37,517 nt of DNA from Butyrivibrio sp. (GTDB taxonomy: Bacteria > Bacillota > Clostridia > Lachnospirales > Lachnospiraceae), in the NCBI GenBank assembly GCA_017470505.1, contig JAFUYO010000002.1, positions 1 through 37,517 of the forward strand, in the 5' to 3' direction. The position numbers and the translations under genes are program-made. The notes beneath the pieces are model-generated. The model was given only the letters and a program-made list of their open reading frames with translations. It ran no database searches and was not told the origin of the DNA. Below are positions 9,001 to 16,752 of this stretch, piece after piece. How positions within the stretch are numbered: position 1 is the stretch's first letter; each line of letters opens with the position of its first letter.

Positions 9001-12000
9001 CGGAAACGCTCTGCATTGTCTTTGAAGAATCTTTGAGATACTCCAAAGTGAACTTCTTCATGTCCTCAGCAGAGATCTTCTCTTTTTCATTTTCCTTTAC
9101 ATCTTTACCGATGAGCTTTTCAATTTCTTTTCCGATGTTGTCTAAAACAACGCTTGAATCGGTATTGTTATTTAATGCTTCATAGATATCCTTCTTAAAG
9201 TACTCATAGATTCCAACCTGAACAGAGAGGTCATCACTGTATTTGCCGATCTTCTCAACACAGGCATCGAGGAGTTCAAAGTACTTCTTCTTTTTCTCGC
9301 AGATCTCCTTGAAATCTTCACTCTTCATCGTGAAGCGGGCAATGTCCATCTCATCAATGAACTCGTCATAAGCCCTTATTGCAATTCCGCTTACAGGCTT
9401 TTTGATATCAATGAGCTTCTCCCTCTCATTAAGCTCATCGAGAATCTCTTTGACATCACCCTCGTGAGTTCCATCGAGAGGAAGCTTAGTCCTTTCTGCA
9501 TTCTGGGCAAAAGCAAACACTATGGCCTTCTTTATCTGATCCTCATCCAGGAACTCGCCCTTAGCTTTCATGGCTTCAGACTCTTTTCTGAGTGCTGTAT
9601 CAAGACTGAGGAGCTTTATCTTTGTCAGCTCCAAATCTTCCTTGAGCTTCTGTGAATCGGAAAGCCCGAATATGATTGCGCGCTCAGCAAGGAGCCCCTT
9701 GATGAATTCCTCATCGCTGTCTCCGTAGTCACCTCCAAGATTCTTGTCAACAAACTTCTTTGCCGCGTTAATGGTCTTTACATCGAATTTGGCATTTGCA
9801 CCATAGGCTACAAGTCCTACAGAGCCGAGAGCTGTTCTCTTCTCCCTGTAGTCTGAGAGGCCCTTGTCATACTCCCTCTCAAGCATTTTGCCTTCATTCT
9901 TCTTAACCTCAATCGAGAGCCTCAACTGATTCTTGGCATCGAGCACTCTTCTGTCGGTAAAGAGGTTTGCATTCTGGGCATTCTGGGATGCTCCGGCATA
10001 TGCAGCAAGTTTACCTGTTATGGTAGCCTTGAACTCATCCTCAGTAACAGTGAGGGCGTGCGGTCTTATGATCTGCATGAGAAGAACATACTCGATCATC
10101 GACTTGGTCTCTGCTCTCTCACCGTTCTCCTCAATATCCTTTGCATTATCTTTCATCAGCTGCTTTTCAGTGCTGATCCTTTTCTGCCTGTCATACTCCA
10201 TGCCACCGTAGATGTAATCATGTGCTACCTTCTTAAAGAATGCGTCAAGCTCAGGGTCCTTATCATAAGTCTTCCCCTGGGTAGCCATGTAATCAATCAT
10301 GGTCATCATGTCTCTGAAGTTGTCAAGGTTCTTATGGTATAGCTCATCGCGGTACTTTATCTCGCGATACATATCCTCTTCATTGTAAAGCAGAGCAAAC
10401 GCTGAAGGGTCGCCCGAGAGAATACCGGTCAGTTTCTCAATTATAGCGCCGTCGGTACTGTCAATGTAGTACTTAACCTTGGCCTCAACATTGTCGAGCA
10501 TCTCACGTATGCTCTTCTTACCGATCCTGGCATCAAGAAATGCACTCTGATAATTACTGATACTGCCAAACCACTCATACTTGTCCCATGACTCACGGTT
10601 CTTGAAATCCGACCAGTTCGCCATGATGTACTGCGCATTTATCGGCATTGCGCCTCTGAAGTCCTTGCTCATCAATACCGACAGACCTGTGCCGTAAATG
10701 TGATCCTGCTTGGCCATAAAGTCAGCGAAATCATTGTCTGACACAGTCATCATCGTCCTCCAGAACTCGGGATCCTTGAGCAGATAGTTTCTTACAAGCT
10801 TGAACTTTCCTTTAGCCTCACCTTCTCCGTAATTATCAATGTAATTCTTCCTGGCCTGGAAAAGTCTTGCCTTCTCCTTGCTCTCCTCAAGATTTTTCCT
10901 GGACTCCACGTCACTTCCGTACATCCCGGCAAGTTTTAAGATTATGTCATTTGTATTCTCAACGCCGAATTTCTTAACGTTCTCAGCCATCACCTCAGGA
11001 TCAAGCGAGTCCTTGAGCCCTGCAAAAATAGGCTTAAGCCTGTTAAAGAGCTTCCTCTTTTCTTCATCTGAAACATTGTTAACGTTAAATGCCTGATAAA
11101 CAGTCTTCTTGTTGTTGTAGAAATCATTGCTCTTCTCAGCTATTACGGAATAGTACGGCACATCATCTGAATCGAGGAATACCTTCTCGCCTGAGGCACC
11201 GGCATCAAAGTACTCATTGCCGCAGCCAAAGAGCATGATCTCGCCAAAACTCTCGCCAAAGCTCATCTTCTTGGTAGAAGCATCCGCATCAGATACTTCC
11301 TTGAAGATCTTCTTGGCAATCAGGATCGTTTCCATATCACTGTCAGTCAAGCCCTTAGCCTTAAACATTCCCAATTCATCCAGCGCATCCGTTGTATTCT
11401 TATCTAATGCAAACTGGGCTTTGCCTTTAGTGTTGGGCGTTTCAGTTATCTTCATATTGTCAAGCAATTTGCCAAGGCTTACAATCTTATTTTTAACTGT
11501 AGTGTTATATTTCTTTAACTCCTTCTGATAAGTTTTAACCTTTGCCTGGTAATCCTTGATCGCAGTATCGTACGCCTTCTTTTCGTTGTCATACTTTGTC
11601 TGCGCGGCCTTATCTGCCTTCTTATTGTTCGTTTTCTGAGGAAGTGACGGTACTTTAAGTTTTTTGGTTTTATCTTCAGGCTCTATCGGCTTTATTGTAT
11701 CCAGCGTCAACAAAAACGCCTTTATAAAGTCTGATAACCTCTCATCAAGGTTGGTCTTCTTGCCTGTTTTGAATGTACCCTTTCCGTCCTGTTCCTGGAA
11801 CTTTGTCCAGAACTGCTGTGCAAGACCAAGCCTTCTCATTCTGTCCGCCTGTTTTACCTCTTTACCAACAATATTGAGGTAATTGAACTGGATCTTGCTG
11901 CTGCCTTCTTCAACCTCTGTCTGAAGCATGGCGTCAAAACGCATCTTGTCAAGGCCTTCCTGCGCTTTGAGCTCCTTTTCGTACTCCTTCTTTTTGCTGT

Positions 12001-15000
12001 ACAGAACCTGATCTGTCATGTTTCCGTCGAAGAAGTGCTTTAAGAGCTTTTTCTTGATGCCTGATACATCCTTTCCCAGGCGGCCGCAGAGTCTCCACTC
12101 ATCCAGAAGAAGAACCTGCTGCGAATCATCTGCCTTTTTGTTCTTATTGATCTCTCCGAGTACTTTGTCCTCCTCGTCATAAACTATCTTGGAAGGGTCG
12201 CTCAAAACCTTTAGCAGACTCTTTAAATCTGTAAAGAACTGTGTGTAGTCAATAAGACTGAGACCTGCAACCTGCTCGAGACTGAGTACATCGTTGAGGT
12301 ACGGGTGGTTTGCATGGAAAGCACTCTTGGGGTCTTTGAGCTGTTCACTTAATACCTCCATGAAGATATCGTGATCTTCCTGATTTCCAAGAACAGTTTC
12401 GAGCACCGGATCCTTGCATATCTGCTTTTCAACGTCGTCTATGACGAGCATCTTGGGTCCGTCAACAACTTCGTTTTTCTTGGCTCCATCAATGTACTCA
12501 TCTCTGCTGATGAGGCTCTCATTAAACTTGGTAAGACCTGCAGACTTCTCATCTTCAAGCTTCTTGCGCTCATTGTAGTTGTTGTCAAGCTGTGTATTGA
12601 AGATAAGTGCCAGCTTATTCCTGATCTTGCCCAGCTTCTTCTCGGCATCCTTGCCGGAGTACTCACCATTTACAAAGCTGTCCTCAAACTCTGCAAGCCA
12701 TGTGTTCTCAAAGTATTCCTCAATCTGCTCCCACTGTTCCTTCTTGAGCATGACTCTGTCGTTCACATACTGGATCCTGTGGTTGGTCACAGCGTTTCTG
12801 AGATCCTCTGATACCACGAATCCTGCCATGAAGTTCTGGATATGGTTCTCATAAATCTTCTTGAGACTTTCGATTACCTTGTTGGTCTTCTTGTTGCACG
12901 CTTCCCACTTGCCCTTCGTAGTCTTGCTGACCTTGAATCCTTCGGGCTGCAGGTAATACTCATCTTTCTTGCCGTCTTTGTTTATCTTGGCTGATACGAC
13001 TCTCTCTATCTTGGCTGAGAGCCTTGTGGGCAGACCCGTGCGGGCAAACTTTCTGTCCCAGGTTCTCTGGATTGCTGCTGCCCTGCCGTTTAAGGCCATC
13101 ATGTTGTCGCAGGTGTACTCTACTATATCCTGAGTGAGGACATTGTAGCCAAGAAGATACTCTGCTCCGAGCTGCTTTAGTATGCCACGCTTAAGCTCTT
13201 CCTTGGCAGTATCGCACACGCCCATCTGGCTGACTTTTCGGTCTATTACAACAATATTGTCATGGACGGTTGCCTTGATCTTAGCCAGCGCATCCTTGAA
13301 AGCCTCATCTGTTACACCGTAGTCCTTGGATTTTGACAGTATCTTGTTGACAAGGTGGCTGAGGATACCTGTCTTTTTACCTGCCTCCTTGTCTTCCTGC
13401 CTCATAGCCTCATCCTCGGCCTTTTTGGTCATCTCTTCCTTGTCCAGAGGCTCATCAAGGAGGAGCTTCTGTATCACTTCATCGCCCCAGAGGCTGGAGA
13501 GATGGAATGCATTTGTATAGAAGTCAAGACCAAGCTCTGCGTTGATGGTCTTCATTATCTCGCGCTGCCTGTTCTGCACAGCTGTGTACTCAGGCGATGC
13601 AAAGAAATCCTTGAGGATATCGTTATTCTTGAGAAGATCCTTGTAGAAGAAATCCGCACGAAGAAGCATGGCGAATCTATCCTTCTTGATCGACTCGATG
13701 AATCTGTTCTTGAGCGCAGGAACATAGCAGAACATCTTTCCTACTGATGTCTTGGGAAGCTCATCGTTAAGCTGCTTTAAGTTGTGGCTGAGCCTGTCAT
13801 TAAGTGAGATGAGATATCGCTTTAACTCTTCACCTGTGAGCTTGTCGCGCTCAGGCAACAGCTTCATGACCTCAATGACCTTATCTGCGTAATTCTTTAA
13901 AATCCAGTCAGCCTGCTGCATGTCCTTGGCATCAACCTGGACAGTTCCCCTGATGTCATTTTTGATGACATCTTCCCACTCTTTGTAGAGTTTCTCAAGC
14001 CTTGCAGCTTCTTTAGCCTTCTTTTCTTCTTCTGTTTCCTTTTTTTCTTCCTGTTTTACTTCTTCCTTGACTTCTTCTTTTACTTCTTCCTTTTTCTCTT
14101 CTGCCTTTTTGCCCTGGAAAATCGGCTGATCTCCTGCAAGGAGCTCTACATTGCGTCTCTGCTCGCGGCTGAGCTTATCTTCCTGAGTAGCAGTATTATT
14201 AAAGATATCCTCACGATTCTTGCGGATCTGTCTGGCATAGGCAGATGACATATCCCTGACATTCCTGATCTGGGTCATCAGCTTCATATTGAAGATGTCG
14301 TAGTTTCTGGCAATTCTCTCTTTGTCCTCACTGTATCTGAACTGCTTTGTACCCGACGTTACATAGTAGCCTGCATATCTGTTGAGGACATCATAGAATA
14401 CCTGTGACGCACTTGAAACCAGCATCGAATAAGCCTCAGACAGATGCTCTTCAGGCTTAAACTTATCTATTGAATGTGCAAGAAGTGCATTGTCATCAAT
14501 GTCGATAATATAAAACAGATCCTGTGGCAGATCTATATTAAGCTGCTTTGCATATTTATAGATTTTCGTAGCGTCTTCTTTTATATCCTTATAAGTAGCG
14601 CCATCTTTGCCTCCGACATTTCCTGCACCCTGAAGGAGTTTCTTCATGATAGCGGAAACTTCTGACAGCTTTATGGGCTCATGTCCTGTGAGGTTGAAGA
14701 GTTCAGTATCAAGTTCAGTCTTTATACTTCCCTTTTTGCCAAGGAGCTTGTTTTCGAGATTCTCCTTGTCCTGGAGTATACCCTCATTGGCAGCTATAAC
14801 ACCTGACTTTTTGGACTTCTTGGCACGCTTTTTCTGTGCAGCTGCATTCTGCCTGATTATTTCTTCTGCGACCTTATCATCGTCAAGCTCGTAGTTCTTG
14901 AGAAATACGTCGAATTCATTCCAGCTTTCCTTGTTGATCTCACCGAGATTATCCTGGAAAGTATTATGTACATTGCGCATAACCTCACTTGCAAGCGCAT

Positions 15001-15721
15001 CGTTGGTGGTCTGCAACAGTTCCGGCAGATCTCCTTCCTTTATGTCATTATCACCTACGCCTTTATATTCGTTTTCTCTGATCAGCTTAAGCTCAGGAAG
15101 CGGTAATGGCTCCTTGTTATCCTTGGCAAGCAGTTCATTCTCTGCCAGGATTCTCTTATACTCGGCATCATATTCTGCCTGGATTTTTTTATTTTCCTCA
15201 ATCCTCTTAAGATTCCACTTATTAAAGTAGTAACCATTAGTGATGTTCTTTTCACTTTGCTCAAGCTCAGCTTTTCTATCAGCTTCATAGCTCCTGAACC
15301 TGGCAATCAGCGCATTATGTTTATCAAGAACTTTCTGTGCCTTATTGCGTCTGTCTGTCTGCTTGGCAATCCATCTCTTTCTCGCGCGATAGTTTTTGCA
15401 GCCCTTTAAGTGAGTAGGACCATTTTCAAGGATTCTCTGCTCAAACTGAAGTCTGTGCTGGGGATAAGTTTCAAAGGTGATGGTTTTACCAAGGAAATCG
15501 TCCATATCCTCGACGCCCTTGAAGTACTCTGCATCCTGCTGTTTAAGCCCTGTCTTTACTTTCTGAGTATTTATGAGCTCGTCCTCATTCAGCTTCTTTG
15601 TCTGATCGATGATGTCTGTAGAAATGGTGCCCTTCAGATTCTTCTCGCCCAGAACATCATCCATTTTTTTCTTTTTATTAAGCTGCTGCTCATTCTGTCC
15701 TAAATTCTTTTGGAAACTCAT
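6095..15721 (-). CDS. Giant 3208-residue protein of unknown function
   Basis: A single intact frame of 9.6 kb. I do not recognise the family. It is highly charged, Lys/Glu/Asp-rich and mostly helical in character, with few cysteines, no signal peptide and no clear membrane helix. Visible parts: charged N-terminal half; a Lys/Glu low-complexity stretch (about 535-580); a tyrosine-phased heptad segment (1377-1405); three divergent repeats in the C-terminal third (about 2280-2372, 2457-2585, 2660-2800); then a Gly/Ala/Ser-rich, moderately hydrophobic segment (about 2880-3080); and a C-terminus with Cys pairs (GCKDC). The ATG overlaps the stop codon of the upstream GNAT gene (ATGA), with AGGAGG 5 nt before it, so the two are translationally coupled. 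A translocated or intracellular toxin, a scaffold and a cell-contact protein are all possible; none is shown. Confidence 0.9.
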   Translation of the reverse strand: MSFQKNLGQNEQQLNKKKKMDDVLGEKNLKGTISTDIIDQTKKLNEDELINTQKVKTGLKQQDAEYFKGVEDMDDFLGKTITFETYPQHRLQFEQRILENGPTHLKGCKNYRARKRWIAKQTDRRNKAQKVLDKHNALIARFRSYEADRKAELEQSEKNITNGYYFNKWNLKRIEENKKIQAEYDAEYKRILAENELLAKDNKEPLPLPELKLIRENEYKGVGDNDIKEGDLPELLQTTNDALASEVMRNVHNTFQDNLGEINKESWNEFDVFLKNYELDDDKVAEEIIRQNAAAQKKRAKKSKKSGVIAANEGILQDKENLENKLLGKKGSIKTELDTELFNLTGHEPIKLSEVSAIMKKLLQGAGNVGGKDGATYKDIKEDATKIYKYAKQLNIDLPQDLFYIIDIDDNALLAHSIDKFKPEEHLSEAYSMLVSSASQVFYDVLNRYAGYYVTSGTKQFRYSEDKERIARNYDIFNMKLMTQIRNVRDMSSAYARQIRKNREDIFNNTATQEDKLSREQRRNVELLAGDQPIFQGKKAEEKKEEVKEEVKEEVKQEEKKETEEEKKAKEAARLEKLYKEWEDVIKNDIRGTVQVDAKDMQQADWILKNYADKVIEVMKLLPERDKLTGEELKRYLISLNDRLSHNLKQLNDELPKTSVGKMFCYVPALKNRFIESIKKDRFAMLLRADFFYKDLLKNNDILKDFFASPEYTAVQNRQREIMKTINAELGLDFYTNAFHLSSLWGDEVIQKLLLDEPLDKEEMTKKAEDEAMRQEDKEAGKKTGILSHLVNKILSKSKDYGVTDEAFKDALAKIKATVHDNIVVIDRKVSQMGVCDTAKEELKRGILKQLGAEYLLGYNVLTQDIVEYTCDNMMALNGRAAAIQRTWDRKFARTGLPTRLSAKIERVVSAKINKDGKKDEYYLQPEGFKVSKTTKGKWEACNKKTNKVIESLKKIYENHIQNFMAGFVVSEDLRNAVTNHRIQYVNDRVMLKKEQWEQIEEYFENTWLAEFEDSFVNGEYSGKDAEKKLGKIRNKLALIFNTQLDNNYNERKKLEDEKSAGLTKFNESLISRDEYIDGAKKNEVVDGPKMLVIDDVEKQICKDPVLETVLGNQEDHDIFMEVLSEQLKDPKSAFHANHPYLNDVLSLEQVAGLSLIDYTQFFTDLKSLLKVLSDPSKIVYDEEDKVLGEINKNKKADDSQQVLLLDEWRLCGRLGKDVSGIKKKLLKHFFDGNMTDQVLYSKKKEYEKELKAQEGLDKMRFDAMLQTEVEEGSSKIQFNYLNIVGKEVKQADRMRRLGLAQQFWTKFQEQDGKGTFKTGKKTNLDERLSDFIKAFLLTLDTIKPIEPEDKTKKLKVPSLPQKTNNKKADKAAQTKYDNEKKAYDTAIKDYQAKVKTYQKELKKYNTTVKNKIVSLGKLLDNMKITETPNTKGKAQFALDKNTTDALDELGMFKAKGLTDSDMETILIAKKIFKEVSDADASTKKMSFGESFGEIMLFGCGNEYFDAGASGEKVFLDSDDVPYYSVIAEKSNDFYNNKKTVYQAFNVNNVSDEEKRKLFNRLKPIFAGLKDSLDPEVMAENVKKFGVENTNDIILKLAGMYGSDVESRKNLEESKEKARLFQARKNYIDNYGEGEAKGKFKLVRNYLLKDPEFWRTMMTVSDNDFADFMAKQDHIYGTGLSVLMSKDFRGAMPINAQYIMANWSDFKNRESWDKYEWFGSISNYQSAFLDARIGKKSIREMLDNVEAKVKYYIDSTDGAIIEKLTGILSGDPSAFALLYNEEDMYREIKYRDELYHKNLDNFRDMMTMIDYMATQGKTYDKDPELDAFFKKVAHDYIYGGMEYDRQKRISTEKQLMKDNAKDIEENGERAETKSMIEYVLLMQIIRPHALTVTEDEFKATITGKLAAYAGASQNAQNANLFTDRRVLDAKNQLRLSIEVKKNEGKMLEREYDKGLSDYREKRTALGSVGLVAYGANAKFDVKTINAAKKFVDKNLGGDYGDSDEEFIKGLLAERAIIFGLSDSQKLKEDLELTKIKLLSLDTALRKESEAMKAKGEFLDEDQIKKAIVFAFAQNAERTKLPLDGTHEGDVKEILDELNEREKLIDIKKPVSGIAIRAYDEFIDEMDIARFTMKSEDFKEICEKKKKYFELLDACVEKIGKYSDDLSVQVGIYEYFKKDIYEALNNNTDSSVVLDNIGKEIEKLIGKDVKENEKEKISAEDMKKFTLEYLKDSSKTMQSVSDKSLSAQEKAYSTEQATRADIEKEISNTNDKELIKMYNSLTRDEQKIFAMALTFPDIAITAGEGLASNQVLKDQRKDQEKELKTQEQIAAYLYEQDFEPQIDYNLALRRLMKTDKKSGFRRVSRTMFDNAYKYAQFCTLKRIQLRPKDFEKLSDGRLTGRLGRGLTKMTAENADCEAALNKKEYYGAKTFKEFFTKMADSDLQKDESIKDIVKKFSVYNDTKMYMLLHVLQDRTAVDYSSVPGLWDAFLLGNVPFVNQDRRDVLVNSLLNADGMDQKFIAKINRSVSNDMYDKAAECLFGYQLRDDIDLSKTSITESAFAKGALERKTKIDWKMLERAMTLVDEIETENLRIQMSRQTAEHTKRPESPNGAARELAIEIETKFRDGAKGEKDITNHMDYFNDILSREAKKNAETALPLISAFAGMSQNEQMLVIHALRNRDVLDVSTEGTFRGSIGQYDNKYVNEKGRDKLADYYIDHLSVPGAKNILATNQYDVRAALESLCSTQISDARNVKKVKNFSEMMVGKKVFNWFYVGGRSTAIDWELFGNAIKFAKRTEEERKILLGNAESYRSAGDINKYGRFMYNYQYMRKNMYRSGWRATRFLGRRTRAEIENAIGYGFGQRVLHMCVGPEMKNKMLRNRIVTPGVSRDMTTDLLGYAGIGGTSINSASSTLKMVVEKAKGFASVSGVVGEVVTQATSGLASIRNIVTDAENLVNVGVSEKQFEENKNDDKEKRQEAAARQTQAQKEIAEGNKIRTEFILGEVSTAATRSANARDIVEVAGNCINVLSGSSIGIQALTDAFVGGIRIAISETIQIAKFITSVCGDKILMDKYFADNGPLGKEIQALRGENIDKIMADQSLRENKGTREILPDSSIRKSETEFMNKLSNRELFRRAYGFRTFTEEANYVGWNIVETLMQAASPFCTSPSQYIRASLLLAAIGCKDCIGKQDNASAQKVFDKLMGTDVR
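14054..14089 (-). repeat. Three tandem 12-bp repeats inside the giant gene
   Basis: Read on the plus strand: ttttacttcttc, cttgacttcttc, ttttacttcttc. They encode repeated Lys-Glu-Glu-Val units within a Lys/Glu-rich linker at about residues 535-580. The unit is in frame, so copy-number changes would alter linker length without a frameshift. Confidence 0.8.
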
Positions 15722-16596
15722 TGCTTCCTCCTAAATGCTTCGAGCATCTTCTGCTGCTCTAAATATTTTCCAAGATTAAACTCTCCTTCAGCTATGATAA
15801 GCTCAGACGCCTTAGGATAATCAAAAAATGAATCCATAACCGCTTCGAGTCTTTCGTTTGCTGCCACAAAGGTTATATATCCCGGAACCTCCGGGCGTGT
15901 CGATGCATTTTCAACTGCAAAAGACAGGAACTTCCTGAGGACTGTCGGATCCTCTGTCGCCGTGTAGAGGTTGTTTACAACCACTTCATTTGAGTTGACA
16001 TCCTTACTTGCGAGCATCAGTGCCTCTATCCTGTTATCAGGCGTCAGTGCCGCAACACTCAGTTCCATCGATGCCTCCCTAATGTCTCTGACTGTTATTC
16101 CGGAGTCCACCATCTCAGGAGCAGCGTCAATAACTTCAAGGTAGCCGTCTACCAGATTCACCATCTCTCCGTCATAATTTGCACTTTTCTTCATCGAGAG
16201 CTTCTTGTAAACTGAATCAAACGGAAGTGTACATTCTTTTAATGGTTCAATATTTATATCAAAGCCGTGACTTTCAAAAATATCTGCGAGTTCTAACCCG
16301 TCTCCTACGTTATAATCAAAGGCTGTCGTCAACATGGAATCAGGTGTGCTCTCCGGAATGTATACACTTAAGAATTCTTCCAGCATGCGGTTTGCGTATC
16401 CGTTTCCCTTATAGATGTCAGGTACCATGAAATAGGTGATCTCACTTATGTCATCATACTGTGTGACCTCCATGAATCCCTTGTATCCCTCGTCATCCTC
16501 CAGAGCGTACCACATTGAGATTTCTCCCTCGCCTGGCTCTGTAGCCGGCATTCCAAAACGCTGTGCTTCATATCTTGAGATTTCCTTGAGTTCCAC
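15718..16596 (-). CDS. GNAT-fold acetyl/acyltransferase-like protein, partner of the giant protein
   Basis: The N-terminal half reads as a GNAT domain: a substrate-side strand (ISMWYALEDDEGYKGFMEV), then the acyl-CoA-binding motif YKGNGYANR (residues about 62-70) followed by a helix (MLEEFLSVYI). The C-terminal half (about 150-290) looks like a second, degenerate GNAT-like unit with no clear CoA loop. The start is taken as GTG at 16596 because AGGAGG stands 7 nt upstream; the frame is open to 16641 but without a ribosome site. This gives 292 residues. Its stop overlaps the ATG of the giant gene by 4 bp, so the pair is co-translated. A TATAAT box lies 54 bp upstream. It may modify the giant protein or a small molecule; the substrate is unknown. 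Confidence 0.8.
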   Translation of the reverse strand: MELKEISRYEAQRFGMPATEPGEGEISMWYALEDDEGYKGFMEVTQYDDISEITYFMVPDIYKGNGYANRMLEEFLSVYIPESTPDSMLTTAFDYNVGDGLELADIFESHGFDINIEPLKECTLPFDSVYKKLSMKKSANYDGEMVNLVDGYLEVIDAAPEMVDSGITVRDIREASMELSVAALTPDNRIEALMLASKDVNSNEVVVNNLYTATEDPTVLRKFLSFAVENASTRPEVPGYITFVAANERLEAVMDSFFDYPKASELIIAEGEFNLGKYLEQQKMLEAFRRKQ

Positions 16597-16649
16597 GTTT
16601 TTTCCTCCTTGTGAAATATTATGGAATTTGTTTTTAAACACTCAGATAT

Positions 16650-16655
16650 ATTATA
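16650..16655 (-). promoter_or_regulatory. Probable -10 box of the GNAT-giant operon
   Basis: A perfect TATAAT on the minus strand lies 54 bp upstream of the GTG start and just after the ABC-F terminator. No good -35 exists at 16-18 bp, so this is a weaker or activator-dependent promoter candidate. Confidence 0.5.
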
Positions 16656-16667
16656 CGATTGAACCGA

Positions 16668-16706
16668 CAAAAAAGCAGAGAAAAAAATAAATTTTCCTCT
16701 GCTTTT
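16668..16706 (-). terminator. Rho-independent terminator of the ABC-F gene
   Basis: A perfect 10-bp stem, aaaagcagag (16671-16680) against ctctgctttt (16697-16706), has an AT-rich 16-nt loop. On the minus strand it ends in a run of six Ts. It separates the ABC-F gene from the GNAT-giant unit. Confidence 0.85.
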
Positions 16707-16752
16707 GATAGTATTTTATTTTTTGTTTATAATTTTAATGCTTTAGTTATAA

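Noticed and set aside
12371-12811. Long antisense frames across the giant gene
   Set aside because: Many similar-sized antisense frames occur in this Lys/Glu-rich gene; their hydrophobic Leu/Phe/Ser content is the expected complement of Lys/Glu codons, not evidence of membrane proteins.
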